Shown here one piece after another: positions 32,670 to 42,041 of a stretch of DNA of 64,000 nt. Where the stretch lies: assembly GCA_902712845.1 (NCBI GenBank), contig LR743504.1:966001-1030000 (forward strand), in the 5' to 3' direction. The notes under the pieces are model-generated. The model saw only the letters and a program-made list of their open reading frames with translations, was not told where the DNA came from and searched no databases. A program made the position numbers and the translations under genes. Source of the DNA: Methylobacterium bullatum (GTDB lineage Bacteria > Pseudomonadota > Alphaproteobacteria > Rhizobiales > Beijerinckiaceae). Each line of letters starts with the position of its first letter. Within the stretch, counting starts at the first letter, position 1.

Positions 32670-33638
32670 TCAGGTCAGGACGACGACGCGGGTGCCGATC
32701 TCGACGCGGCCATAGAGGTCGATCACGTCCTGGTTGATCATGCGGATGCAGCCGGACGAGACGCTGAGGCCGATGGATTCCGGCTCGAGGGTGCCGTGGA
32801 TGCGGTAGAGCGTGTCCTTATTGTCCTGCCACAGGTAATGCGCCCGCGCACCGAGCGGGTTGCGGGAGCCGCCGGGAACGCCGAGGCCGCTCTGGAGCTG
32901 GGTCACCGACCGGGCGAGCTTGGGCGTGCGGGCGATCATCTCCTTGGGCGGATACCAATCCGGCCACATCTGCTTGGAATTCACCGTCGAGACGCCCGAC
33001 CAGGAAAAGCCCTGCTTGCCGACGCCGACGCCATAGCGCCGCGCCCGGCCATTGGCCTGGACCAGGGTGAGGTGGTGCGCGCGCGGGTCGACCACGATGG
33101 TGCCGGGGGGCTCGCGGCCGGTATAGGCGATCTCCTGGCGCAGGAAGACGGGGTTCGCCTTGCGCCAGTTGAAGGCATAGACCGGGAACGGCTCGTCGGT
33201 GATCGCCGCATAGGCCTTGGCGTAGTCGATCGGCCCATCATCCACCGGACGCGCCACCGCGTTGCCCTGGTTCGCCGGCGGCGGCTGTTGCGCCCGGCGG
33301 CGGGCATTGGGATCGGCATAGGGGTCCGCGTCGGGATCGTCCTCGAAACGCGGGGCGGCGGTGCGCTCGCCATAGGGCTCGTAGCGCCCGCCCCGCCGGC
33401 GGTAGAGCCGCCCGGCCTCGTCCCGGTAGAGGCGGTCGTCGTCGTAGGGACCGTAACCGTCCTCCGAGTCGAGGGAGAGCCGACCGCGGACCTGGGCGAG
33501 GGCGGAGAGGGGAGAACCGATCAGGGCCAGGGTCGCGCCCGCGCCGCTCAGCAGGGTCCGCCGGCTGACGGGAAGATCGGGGTGTTCGGGCAGGAAGCGT
33601 TCGGACTTGGAGTGTTCGGACTCGGAGCGTTCGGACAT
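32670..33638 (-). CDS. L,D-transpeptidase (YkuD domain), exported
   Basis: 322 residues. A twin-arginine-like leader (PVSRRTLLSGAGATLALIG, ALAQ) is followed by a low-complexity Asp/Tyr/Arg-rich linker (residues about 55-115). The YkuD domain (PPGTIVVDPRAHHLTLVQAN) carries the catalytic IHGTLEPESIGLSVSSGCIR, with His and the Ser-Gly-Cys-x-Arg nucleophile. It makes 3-3 crosslinks in peptidoglycan or anchors envelope proteins in the periplasm. The extreme N-terminus (MSERSESEHSKSER) comes from a short tandem repeat in the DNA. It has its own terminator. Confidence 0.92.
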   Translation of the reverse strand: MSERSESEHSKSERFLPEHPDLPVSRRTLLSGAGATLALIGSPLSALAQVRGRLSLDSEDGYGPYDDDRLYRDEAGRLYRRRGGRYEPYGERTAAPRFEDDPDADPYADPNARRRAQQPPPANQGNAVARPVDDGPIDYAKAYAAITDEPFPVYAFNWRKANPVFLRQEIAYTGREPPGTIVVDPRAHHLTLVQANGRARRYGVGVGKQGFSWSGVSTVNSKQMWPDWYPPKEMIARTPKLARSVTQLQSGLGVPGGSRNPLGARAHYLWQDNKDTLYRIHGTLEPESIGLSVSSGCIRMINQDVIDLYGRVEIGTRVVVLT

Positions 33639-33936
33639 GGGGTACTCGAGGATGGGCCCCTCGCCAGGGCGCGAGGATGAAAGCCAAGATCGTGCGGTGA
33701 CTTAGCAAGACCCGGGGCCGGCGTCACGCCGGCCCGTCGCTCATCAGCATTGCGGCCGGGTGGGGTCGCCGGGCAGGCATGAGGTCGGTCCGGCGACGGA
33801 CCTTTCATCATGGCGCGAGAATGAGCGGGAGATGTCGGGATTTCATCGAGTCTTGCGATTGCAAAAACCTCTGTTCGCATCGACATAGGTCTTCGCATTT
33901 CAACACCATCGAATCCTTGGAAGACGGACGAATCCT

Positions 33937-34323
33937 GTGCCGATCTCTTCGTTTGCACGCCTTGGCGCGTCAGCCCTGACGCTCGCCCTGGGGCTTCTCA
34001 TCGCCGGGCCCGGCCCGGCCCTGGCCGGCCCGAAGCCGGTTCCCTCGGCGTCGACGGCCAAGGCGAAGGCCGTCGATTCCTCCCGGACCGACTCTTCCCG
34101 GACAAAGACCGCCAAGCGGTCGCGGACGGCCAAGGCCAAAACGGCGCCCGTCGCCGCCGGATCCCCCGCCAAGGAGGCCGCCGACGAGACCCCGTCGACG
34201 GAGGCGCCCGCCGTCACCTGGACCTCGGCCGAGCCGGACGAGCTCCGGTGCGGGCGCAGCCGCCGCAAGCTGTGGCAGGCGGGCGAAGGCTGGGTGGTCA
34301 AGACCGTGACCGTCTGCCGGTAA
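33937..34323 (+). CDS. small exported basic protein of unknown function
   Basis: 128 residues from GTG 33937, with GGAAGACGG upstream. It has a signal peptide (RLGASALTLALGLLIAGPGP, ALA), then a Lys/Ser/Ala-rich stretch with the direct repeat SSRTDSSRTKTAKRSRTAKA. A C-terminal part has two cysteines (ELRCGRSRRKLWQAGEGWVV, TVCR) that may pair. No family was recognised. It lies 109 bases before sbcD on the same strand; the link is not obvious. Confidence 0.65.
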   Translation: MPISSFARLGASALTLALGLLIAGPGPALAGPKPVPSASTAKAKAVDSSRTDSSRTKTAKRSRTAKAKTAPVAAGSPAKEAADETPSTEAPAVTWTSAEPDELRCGRSRRKLWQAGEGWVVKTVTVCR

Positions 34324-34432
34324 GCATCGTTCCACGACGTGGCCGCACGCCGCCGGGTAGGACCGGTGGCGGCGGCGCGCTACAAGGCCCCGGCCCACAC
34401 AGGCGATGTCCGGGCGAGGTGGGAGCGATGAC

Positions 34433-35659
34433 GTGATCCGCGTGCTGCATACCGGCGACTGGCATATCGGGCAGTCCCTGCGCGGTTATTCCCGAGCCCA
34501 CGAGCATGCGCGGGCGCTGGCCCATCTCGAAGCCATCGTCGTCGGCCACGAGGTCGACGCCCTCGTGGTGGCGGGCGACGTCTACGATAGCCAGAATCCG
34601 TCCGGCGAGGCGCAGGCGCTGCTGTACGATGTGCTGGTGCGCCTGCACCGGGCGCGCCCCTCCATGACCATCGTGCTCACCGCCGGCAACCACGACGCGG
34701 CCGGGCGCCTCGAGGCGCCGAGCCCGATCCTCGAGGCCATCGGGGTCCGGGTCATCGGCAATGTCCGCCGCCGCGACGGCGCCCTGTCCATCGAGCGTCA
34801 TCTCGTGCCGGTCCTGAGGAACGGCGAGGTGGCGGCGCAGATCTTGGCGGTGTCCTATCCCACCGCCGCCTGCCTGCCGCCCCTGCGCCGGGAGGAGGGA
34901 TCGCCCATCGTCCGGGCCGTGCGCGCGCTCTACGCCCAGCTGATGGAGGCGGCGGCGCCGCATCTCTCCGGCCTGCCGCTTCTCCTCACCGGGCACCTGC
35001 ACGTGGCCGGGGGGACGGAATCGGAGGGGGCCGAGCGCCGCATCCTGGTCGGCGGCGAGCATGCCGTGCCGCCGGACGTGTTCCCGATGGAGGCCGATTA
35101 CGTGGCGCTGGGCCATCTCCACAAGGCCCAGACCATCGGCGGCGGGATGGTGCGCTATTCCGGCTCGCTGATCCCGCTCTCGGCCACCGAGCAGCCCTAT
35201 GCCCACGGGGTCAGCCTCGTGACCCTGGGCGACGGACCGGCGCGGGTGGAACACATCCCGATCCCGCGCCCGGTCCCATTCCTACGCCTGCCGCCGCGCG
35301 GCGACATGCGGCTCTCCGACCTCGCCGACCATCTCAAGGCCCTCGACCTCGACCCGGCCCTGCCGATGGAGGAGCGGCCCTACATCCAGGTCCGCCTCGC
35401 CCGCGAAGGGCTCGGGCCGGGCCACCGGGCCGAGGTGGACCGGATCGCGGACGGTTTTCCCGTCCGCATCGTCGATACCCGCGTGACGGCGGCGGCCGAT
35501 CCAGTGGCGGAGTCCGTCGACGCGGCGCCGCTCGTCCGCCTCTCCGAGCGCGACCCGGAGGACCTCTTCCGCCTCGCCTTCGCCCGCGTGCGGGGCGCGC
35601 CGCCGGAGCCGGCGCATCTGGAGGTGTTCCACCGGGTCCGGGCCGAGGCCGAAGGCTGA
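34433..35659 (+). CDS. sbcD: exonuclease SbcCD subunit D
   Basis: 408 residues. All five phosphoesterase motifs are present: HTGDWHIG, VVAGDVYDS, TAGNHDAAGR, LTGHLHVAGG and ALGHLHKAQ. SbcD is the Mre11-type nuclease that, with the SbcC ATPase, opens hairpins and processes double-strand ends. The GTG at 34433 has GGGAG seven bases upstream and gives MIRVLHTGDW; an upstream ATG at 34406 adds nine residues. Unusually, sbcC is not adjacent but about 10.6 kb downstream, and that gene is frameshifted. Confidence 0.93.
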   Translation: MIRVLHTGDWHIGQSLRGYSRAHEHARALAHLEAIVVGHEVDALVVAGDVYDSQNPSGEAQALLYDVLVRLHRARPSMTIVLTAGNHDAAGRLEAPSPILEAIGVRVIGNVRRRDGALSIERHLVPVLRNGEVAAQILAVSYPTAACLPPLRREEGSPIVRAVRALYAQLMEAAAPHLSGLPLLLTGHLHVAGGTESEGAERRILVGGEHAVPPDVFPMEADYVALGHLHKAQTIGGGMVRYSGSLIPLSATEQPYAHGVSLVTLGDGPARVEHIPIPRPVPFLRLPPRGDMRLSDLADHLKALDLDPALPMEERPYIQVRLAREGLGPGHRAEVDRIADGFPVRIVDTRVTAAADPVAESVDAAPLVRLSERDPEDLFRLAFARVRGAPPEPAHLEVFHRVRAEAEG

Positions 35660-35800
35660 AGGCTGAAGGCCGACGCCTGAGCCCGCCGCACAGGACCTTG
35701 TCACGCGGCCGTTACCCTGTAGGTATGACAATTCGATTGTGCGCCATCGAGATTCGCCGGCCCATGCCGATGCGAGCGGGCGCGAGGGGGAAACAGCGCC

Positions 35801-36781
35801 ATGAAAGTCTCGATCCTCGCCACCGGCTGCGCCATGGCGCTCGCCCTCGCCGCTCCGGTCCGAGCCGAGGAGGCGGATGCCGCCGCCATCGTCAACGGCC
35901 AGTTCGTGGCCGGCGGCAACAAGCCCGGCGTGCGGGCCAGCGGCGCCAAGGGCGTCTGCCTCACCGGGCAGTTCACCCCCTCGGCCGAGGCGGCGGGGCT
36001 GTCGAAGGCACCGCATTTCGCCAAACCCGTGCCGGTGACCGCGCGCTTCTCCATGGGCGGCAGCAATCCGGGCATCTCGGACAAGGCCAAGCCGGTGACG
36101 CGGGGCTTCGCCATGCGCCTGCGCGATCCTTCCGGCGACCTTGTCCTCGTCATCATCTCGGCCCCGGTCTTCTCGGCGCGCACGCCGCAGCAGCTGTTCG
36201 ATTTCGTCTCCGTCCGCGCACCCGGCCCCGACGGCAAACCCGATGCCGAGAAGGTCAAGGCCTTCGCCGCCGCCAACCCGGAGACCACGAAACAGGCGGC
36301 CTGGCTCAATGCGCGCCCGGTCCCGGCGAGCTTTGCCGGCGTCGATTACTGGGGCGTCCACGCCTATACGCTGACGAACGCCAAGGGCGAGGCGCAGGTG
36401 GTGAAGCTGAAGACCGTCGCGGATGCGGGCCAGCTCGGCCTCAGCGAGGACGACCTCAAGGCCAAGCCCGACAGCTTCTATGCCGCCGAGTTGAAGGAGC
36501 GTCTCGCCAAGGGGCCGGCCACCTTCTCCCTGGTGGCGATCCACGGCGTGGCCGGCGACCCCACCGCCGACCCGACCGCTCTGTGGCCCGAGGAGAGCCG
36601 CAAGAGCACGACGCTCGGCACCCTCGCCATCACGGCTCTCGAGCCCGCCGCCACCTGCGACGCCTCCACCTTCGATCCGGTGGTGGACCTCCCCGCCGGC
36701 ATCGCCGGCCCGGCCGACGACCCGATGTTCGCGATCCGCTCCCCGGCCTATGCCGTGTCGCTGTCGCGCCGCGCCCAATAG
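35801..36781 (+). CDS. catalase-related (SrpA-like) exported protein lacking the distal histidine
   Basis: 326 residues. Signal peptide MKVSILATGCAMALALAAPV, ARAEE. The mature part follows the small catalase-fold peroxidase family: AKGVCLTGQFTPSAEAAGLS, PVPVTARFSMGGSNPG, VTRGFAMRLRDPSGD, and the C-terminal heme-side motif RSPAYAVSLSRR with the candidate proximal Tyr317. The residue before AKG, usually the distal catalytic His, is Gly48 here (RASGAKG). The peroxidase reaction is therefore doubtful, or another residue substitutes. Periplasmic location is predicted. It lies between sbcD and a convergent RTX gene. Confidence 0.82.
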   Translation: MKVSILATGCAMALALAAPVRAEEADAAAIVNGQFVAGGNKPGVRASGAKGVCLTGQFTPSAEAAGLSKAPHFAKPVPVTARFSMGGSNPGISDKAKPVTRGFAMRLRDPSGDLVLVIISAPVFSARTPQQLFDFVSVRAPGPDGKPDAEKVKAFAAANPETTKQAAWLNARPVPASFAGVDYWGVHAYTLTNAKGEAQVVKLKTVADAGQLGLSEDDLKAKPDSFYAAELKERLAKGPATFSLVAIHGVAGDPTADPTALWPEESRKSTTLGTLAITALEPAATCDASTFDPVVDLPAGIAGPADDPMFAIRSPAYAVSLSRRAQ

Positions 36782-36791
36782 AGAGACGCTC

Positions 36792-36841
36792 GACCCGCCC
36801 GCCCGGTCGCGACGGGATCACGCGACTGGGCAGGACGGGTC
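36792..36841. terminator. imperfect hairpin between convergent genes
   Basis: GACCCG at 36792-36797 pairs with CGGGTC at 36836-36841, and CCCGGTCGCG with CGCGACTGGG inside. It sits between the catalase-related gene and the convergent RTX-2. No T run is present. Confidence 0.45.
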
Positions 36842-36853
36842 ATGGCGCGGGCG

Positions 36854-38281
36854 TCAGAGAATGAAGCTGCCCTCCGTCAGGGAGCCGAACGCCACGTCGA
36901 GCAGGATGATCTTGTCGGTCGGTCCGAATTCGTGGGCCAGGGTGATGAGCGTGCTGTCGCCGCCGTGGAACGACCGGACGTCCAGGCCATCCGTGTCCCC
37001 ACCGAGGCTGCTGAGGTCGATTGTGTCGTTGATCGCGTCGAACTTGCGGATGACGTCGCGGCCATCGCCCGCGGCGAAGATGAAAGTGTCGGCACCCGCG
37101 CCGCCGAAGAGGGAATCGCCGCCCTTGCCGCCGGTAATGCCGTCGTTGCCCTTTCCGGCGACGATGCGGTCGGCGCCGTTCGTACCGATGATCGTCGCGT
37201 TGCCGCCGGTCTGGCTCTGGGAATAGAGCTTCGTGCCGACCTCGACACCCGACATACTGAGGTACGCCCCGTCGCGGACATAGACCTTCTCGATGCTGGC
37301 ATCGAGGGAGAACGATTCGTTGGTGAGCTCGACGGTGCTGTCCCTGAGAATGAAGAGCAGGTCCGTCTCCTCGCCACCATCCACCTTCACGGGCGAGCCG
37401 CTGATGACGAGGCGATCGTTGCCATCCCGCCCGTACAATTCGTCGTTGCCGCCATTGCCGTTCAGCGTGTTGGCGCCGCCGTCTCCGTAAAGGACATCGT
37501 CGGTCGTGCTGCCGAGGATGTTTTCGAACAATCCGTAGGTATCTCCCTCCGCGTCGCCGTCGGAACCGGTACCTTCTTGAAGATCGACAATCACGCCAGC
37601 ACTCGAATGCTCGAAGCTCAGCGTATCGATGCCATCGCCACCGGTCAGACTGTCGACATCTGCACCGCCTTCGATGACGTTGTTCTGCGCATCGCCATAA
37701 ATAACGTCGCCATACTGCGAGCCACGAACGTTGGCGATATTGGAAAATGTATCCTGGACGAAGAAACTCTCGCCGTCGCTGGCCGAGCCGCTCTCCATGT
37801 TGATGGTTACCCCTAACGTGCCGCCGAGGCTTGGCGCATCGAAATGCTCGTAGCTCAGGGTGTTCGTGCCCGTGCCGCCGTCGAAGCTGTTGCTGCCGCG
37901 ACCGCCCTCCAGCACATCGTTGCCGCCCCCGCCGATCAGGAAGTCGTCGCCGCCGCCGCCGTTCAGGACGTCGTTGCCGTCGCCCGTGAAGACGTAATCC
38001 CCGAAATTTCCGCCGGTGACCCGCGTGACGTAGTCGAAGTCGCGGAAATCGACGTAGAGGCCGGCCTGATCGGTCGCCAGCTGGAAGCCCTGGTATTCAG
38101 GCGCAACGTCAGGCCCACTTACCAAGTATACGAATTGACTTCCATAGTTTTCAAATCCCTCGATCAATGATCCAGGTCCGAAATCCAATACCCGCATGGC
38201 AGGGTTGAAGGGCGAGGAATATGCTGTCGAGAAGGATTCCGAATCGAAACTACCGTTCTGGGTGTAGTAGATTATCGCCAC
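36854..38281 (-). CDS. RTX calcium-binding repeat protein without catalytic domain (RTX-2)
   Basis: 475 residues from GTG 38281 with GGAG eight bases upstream. The N-terminal about 95 residues (MAIIYYTQNGSFDSESFSTA) have no recognised domain. Four or more blocks of GGxGxDxLxG nonapeptides follow (DGNDVLNGGGGDDFLIGGGG). The central segment VKVDGGEETDLLFILRDSTV and the C-terminal FAAGDGRDVIRKFDAINDTI with ILLDVAFGSLTEGSFIL parallel RTX-1, so the two are paralogues. Type I secretion is expected; no catalytic domain is visible. It lies about 5.6 kb from RTX-1 on the same strand. Confidence 0.85.
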   Translation of the reverse strand: MAIIYYTQNGSFDSESFSTAYSSPFNPAMRVLDFGPGSLIEGFENYGSQFVYLVSGPDVAPEYQGFQLATDQAGLYVDFRDFDYVTRVTGGNFGDYVFTGDGNDVLNGGGGDDFLIGGGGNDVLEGGRGSNSFDGGTGTNTLSYEHFDAPSLGGTLGVTINMESGSASDGESFFVQDTFSNIANVRGSQYGDVIYGDAQNNVIEGGADVDSLTGGDGIDTLSFEHSSAGVIVDLQEGTGSDGDAEGDTYGLFENILGSTTDDVLYGDGGANTLNGNGGNDELYGRDGNDRLVISGSPVKVDGGEETDLLFILRDSTVELTNESFSLDASIEKVYVRDGAYLSMSGVEVGTKLYSQSQTGGNATIIGTNGADRIVAGKGNDGITGGKGGDSLFGGAGADTFIFAAGDGRDVIRKFDAINDTIDLSSLGGDTDGLDVRSFHGGDSTLITLAHEFGPTDKIILLDVAFGSLTEGSFIL

Positions 38282-38504
38282 GAGGAAACTCCGCAGGTCG
38301 GACTGGCATTGAGGGGGCCGAGAGCGGTCTATTCATCATAATTTAATATATTGTTATAGACTTGCTCGGTATAGACAAATACAGCGCAAATCTGGACAGC
38401 CACCCCGACGAGGGCCGGCCCGTTCACCGGACCCGCATGCGGAAGGCCGCGCGAGCCGCGGCGCGCCCGCGGGTCCGGAACGGGAGCCCCTGTCGTCCTC
38501 GGCT

Positions 38505-41500
38505 CTACCCGGAGGCGATCATGTCCTTGATCCGGCCGGCCAGCGCTTCCATCACGAAGGGCTTGGTGAGCACCTGCATGCCGGGCTCCAGATGCCCGTT
38601 GCCGACCACGGCGTTCTCGGCGTAGCCGGTGATGAACAGGATCTTGAGGTCGGGCCGGGCCACCCGCGCCGCGTCGGCCATCTGGCGGCCGTTCATGCCG
38701 CCGGGCAGGCCGACATCGGTGACGAGGAGGTCGATGCGCACGTCCGATTGCAACACCTTGAGCCCGGAGGCGCCGTCGGCCGCCTCGATGGCGGTGTAGC
38801 CGAGCTCTTCGAGCACCTCGGTCACGAGCATGCGCACGGTGGGCTCGTCGTCGACGATGAGCACGGTCTCGCCCCGTTGCGCGCGCGGGGCGGGGGCGAA
38901 CGCGCCGGTCTCGTCCACCTCGGAGGCCTCGCCGTAATGGCGCGGCAGGTAGAGGCACATGGTGGTGCCCTCGCCGAGTTCGGAATAGATCCGCACCTCG
39001 CCGCCCGATTGCCGCACGAAGCCGTAGATCATCGACAGGCCGAGGCCGGTGCCCTCGCCGAGCGGCTTCGTCGTGAAGAACGGATCGAAGGCGCGGGCGA
39101 TCACCTCCGGCGTCATGCCGGTGCCGTTGTCGGTGACGCAGAGGGAGAGGTACTGGCCGGGTTCGAGGTTGCGCTCGCGGGCGGCATGCCCGTCGAGCCA
39201 CTTGTTGGCGGTCTCGATGGTGAGGCGGCCGCCATCCGGCATGGCGTCGCGGGCGTTGATGCAGAGGTTCAGCAACGCGTTCTCGAGCTGGTTCGGGTCG
39301 ACCAAAGCCGGCCACAGGCCGGCGGAGCCCACCACCTCGATCGTCACCGCCGGGCCGACCGTGCGGCGGATCAGATCCTCCATCCCCGAGACCAGGGCGT
39401 TCACGTTGGTGGGTTTCGGGTCCAGGGTCTGGCGCCGGGAGAAGGCGAGCAGCCGGTGGGTCAGGGCCGCCGCCCGGCGCGAGGCCCCCTGCGCCGCGTT
39501 GATGTAGCGGTCGAGTTCGGTCAGCCGCCCCTGCGCCATCCGGGTCTGCAGCAATTCGAGGCTGCCCGAGATGCCGGTGAGCAGGTTGTTGAAATCGTGG
39601 GCGATGCCGCCGGTGAGCTGGCCCACCGCCTCCATCTTCTGGGACTGGCGCAGGGCCTCCTGGGTCTGGGCGAGGGCCGCCTCGCGGGCCTTCTCGTCGG
39701 TGATGTCGCGGGCCACCGCGTAGAACACGTCGCCCACGGGCGCACTGATCCAATCGAACCAGCGATAGTCGCCGTTCGCCGTGCGGACCCGGTTCTGGTG
39801 CCGCATGGTGCGGCCCTGGCGCATCGCCTCGACGATGCCGGCGCTGACATCGAGGAAATCGGGGTGGATGATCTCCCAGAACGGCGTCGCCATCAGGGTC
39901 GCCTCGTCGTAGCCGAGCACCTCGGTCCAGGCCGGGTTCACGTTGAGGAGGCGGCCGTCGAGGGTGCCCGACATCAGGAGGTCGGGGATCAGCGTCCAGA
40001 TGCGGTCGCGCTCCTTGATGCGCTCGGCGATCTCGCGCTCGAGCTCCGCCCGCGAGCGGGCCAGGACCTCGCGGGCCTCGACGATCTCCTGGATCTCGGT
40101 GCAGGTGCCGAACCAGCGCACGATCCGCCCGTCCGCGTCGCGCACCGGCTGCGCCCGCCCCAGCACCCAGCGGTACTGCCCGGAGCGGTGCCGCAGGCGA
40201 TATTCGATATGGTAGGGCTCGCCCGTCTTCAGGCTATGGCTCCAGACCGCCCAGGCCTTGTCCCGGTCGTCGGGGTGGAAGATGCCGTTCCAGCCCGCGC
40301 CGTCGGTGGAGCCCGCCGGGACGCCGGTATAGTCGTACCAGCGCTGGTTGAAGTAATCGTGGTGCCCGTCCGGCAGGGTCGACCACACCATCTGGTCGAT
40401 GGAATCGGCGATGGCCTGGAAGCGCCCCTCGCTCTGGCGCAGGCGCTCCTCCGCCTCCCGGCGCTCGTCGATGTCGATGACCGAACCGACATAGCCCAGG
40501 AACTCGCCATCGGTGCCGAAGCGCGGGGTCGCCGCGTCGATGGCCCAGCGATAGGTGCCGTCGGCCCGGCGCAGGCGGTACTCGACCCGGAACGGCTCAT
40601 GCGCCGCATTGGCGGAGAGGAACGTGTCCGCCGCCAACCCCTCGTCGTCGGGATGCGTCGCCCTGGTCCAGCCGAGGCCGAGGGCCTCCGCCTCGGTCTG
40701 CCCGGTGAACTCGTACCAGCGCCGGTTCAGGTAGATGCAGGATCCGTCGGGAATCGTCACCCACATCATCACCGGGGCGTGGTCGGCCATGTTGCGGAAG
40801 CGCGCCTCGCTCTCCGTCAGCGCCTCGGCCTGCGCCCTGCGCTGGGTCTCGTCCCGCGCGATCCGGAGGAAGCCGGGCGAGCGGCCCTGCAGGTCCGGCG
40901 GCAGGCGGTGGAGGGAGCCGGCGAGGAAGACCGGCGTCCCGTCCGCGCGCCGGTGCCAGCGCTCCGAATCGGCGCGGCCGCGAGTCACCGCTTCGGCGAG
41001 TTCCGCCGCATCGATGCCGGCCGCCCGGTCCTCGCCCGTGAAGATCATCGCTCCGTCGCGGCCCAGCGCGTCGGCGGCCTTCCAGCCCAGCACCTCGACG
41101 GCGCCCGCCGACCAGCTCGTGATGATCCCCTGCGGGTTCATGGTGAGGACGACGTGGTCGCGGGCGCCCTCCATGACGAGGCGGAGGCGCTCCTCGCGCT
41201 CGCGCAGGGCCTCCTCCGCCGCCCGGCGCCCACTGACGTCCCGGTAGAACACCGAGAGGCCGCTGCCGGAGGGATAGACCCTGACCTCGATCCAGATGTC
41301 CCGCTGCGTCGAGCTGTGGCGGTATGTGAGTTCGGCCGAGGCCCGTTCCGCCATGGCGCGGCGGTAGAGCGGCCAGGTCGGCATCCGCTCGGCATCCGGC
41401 CAGACGTCGAGGAGGTGACGGCCGAGGATCGCCTCCGGGGGGCGCCCGTCGAGGCGAAGGCCTTCGGCATTGATGCGGCGGACCCGGAAATCGCGGTCGA

Positions 41501-42041
41501 GCAGGAGGAAGCCCTCGCCCATCCCGTCGAGGACGCCCCGGACCTCGGCCTCGCTCTGGCGCAGCCGGCTCTCCGCGCCGATCCGGTCGGTGGTCTCGGT
41601 GCAGGCGCAGAAGAAGCCGGCGACGCTCCCGTCCTCCTCCCGCACCGGCGTGTAGGAGAAGGCGAAATGCGTCTCCTCGGCAAAGCCGTTGCGCTCCATG
41701 ACGAAGGCGACGTCGTCCATCTGGATGGAGAGTCCCGCATAGGCATCGGCGACGATGGGGGCGAGGTCGCTCCAGATGTCGGACCAGATCTCGGCGATGG
41801 GCCGCCCCATGGCGGCCGGATGTTTGGCGCCCAGGAGCCGGGCATAGGCGTCGTTGTAGAGGACGATCCGCCCCGGCCCCCAGGTGACGAACATGGGCTG
41901 GCGCGCGGCGACCATCATCCCCGTCAGCGTGCGGAGGGAGGCGGGCCAGGACTCGAAGGGTCCGAGGGGCGTCGCGGACCAATCGATGGCCTCGATCAGC
42001 GCGCCACACTCGCCCCCGTTCACGAGGACACTCACTGCCAC
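38505..42041 (-). CDS. hybrid sensor histidine kinase with about six PAS domains and a receiver
   Basis: 1178 residues from GTG 42041 (GGAG upstream, residues VAVSVLVNGG). Six PAS-like domains fill residues 1-799, recognisable by repeats such as GRIVLYNDAYARLLG, RFRNMADHAPVMMWV and RFQAIADSIDQMVWS. The HisKA phosphoacceptor His is at about 815 in GGIAHDFNNLLTGISG, the ATPase N box is ENALLNLCINARDAM, and the G1 box is DNGTGM. A C-terminal receiver has its Asp at about 1109 (LLVTDVGLPGG). There is no membrane segment, so it senses a cytoplasmic signal. No cognate response regulator is adjacent. Confidence 0.93.
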   Translation of the reverse strand: MAVSVLVNGGECGALIEAIDWSATPLGPFESWPASLRTLTGMMVAARQPMFVTWGPGRIVLYNDAYARLLGAKHPAAMGRPIAEIWSDIWSDLAPIVADAYAGLSIQMDDVAFVMERNGFAEETHFAFSYTPVREEDGSVAGFFCACTETTDRIGAESRLRQSEAEVRGVLDGMGEGFLLLDRDFRVRRINAEGLRLDGRPPEAILGRHLLDVWPDAERMPTWPLYRRAMAERASAELTYRHSSTQRDIWIEVRVYPSGSGLSVFYRDVSGRRAAEEALREREERLRLVMEGARDHVVLTMNPQGIITSWSAGAVEVLGWKAADALGRDGAMIFTGEDRAAGIDAAELAEAVTRGRADSERWHRRADGTPVFLAGSLHRLPPDLQGRSPGFLRIARDETQRRAQAEALTESEARFRNMADHAPVMMWVTIPDGSCIYLNRRWYEFTGQTEAEALGLGWTRATHPDDEGLAADTFLSANAAHEPFRVEYRLRRADGTYRWAIDAATPRFGTDGEFLGYVGSVIDIDERREAEERLRQSEGRFQAIADSIDQMVWSTLPDGHHDYFNQRWYDYTGVPAGSTDGAGWNGIFHPDDRDKAWAVWSHSLKTGEPYHIEYRLRHRSGQYRWVLGRAQPVRDADGRIVRWFGTCTEIQEIVEAREVLARSRAELEREIAERIKERDRIWTLIPDLLMSGTLDGRLLNVNPAWTEVLGYDEATLMATPFWEIIHPDFLDVSAGIVEAMRQGRTMRHQNRVRTANGDYRWFDWISAPVGDVFYAVARDITDEKAREAALAQTQEALRQSQKMEAVGQLTGGIAHDFNNLLTGISGSLELLQTRMAQGRLTELDRYINAAQGASRRAAALTHRLLAFSRRQTLDPKPTNVNALVSGMEDLIRRTVGPAVTIEVVGSAGLWPALVDPNQLENALLNLCINARDAMPDGGRLTIETANKWLDGHAARERNLEPGQYLSLCVTDNGTGMTPEVIARAFDPFFTTKPLGEGTGLGLSMIYGFVRQSGGEVRIYSELGEGTTMCLYLPRHYGEASEVDETGAFAPAPRAQRGETVLIVDDEPTVRMLVTEVLEELGYTAIEAADGASGLKVLQSDVRIDLLVTDVGLPGGMNGRQMADAARVARPDLKILFITGYAENAVVGNGHLEPGMQVLTKPFVMEALAGRIKDMIASG

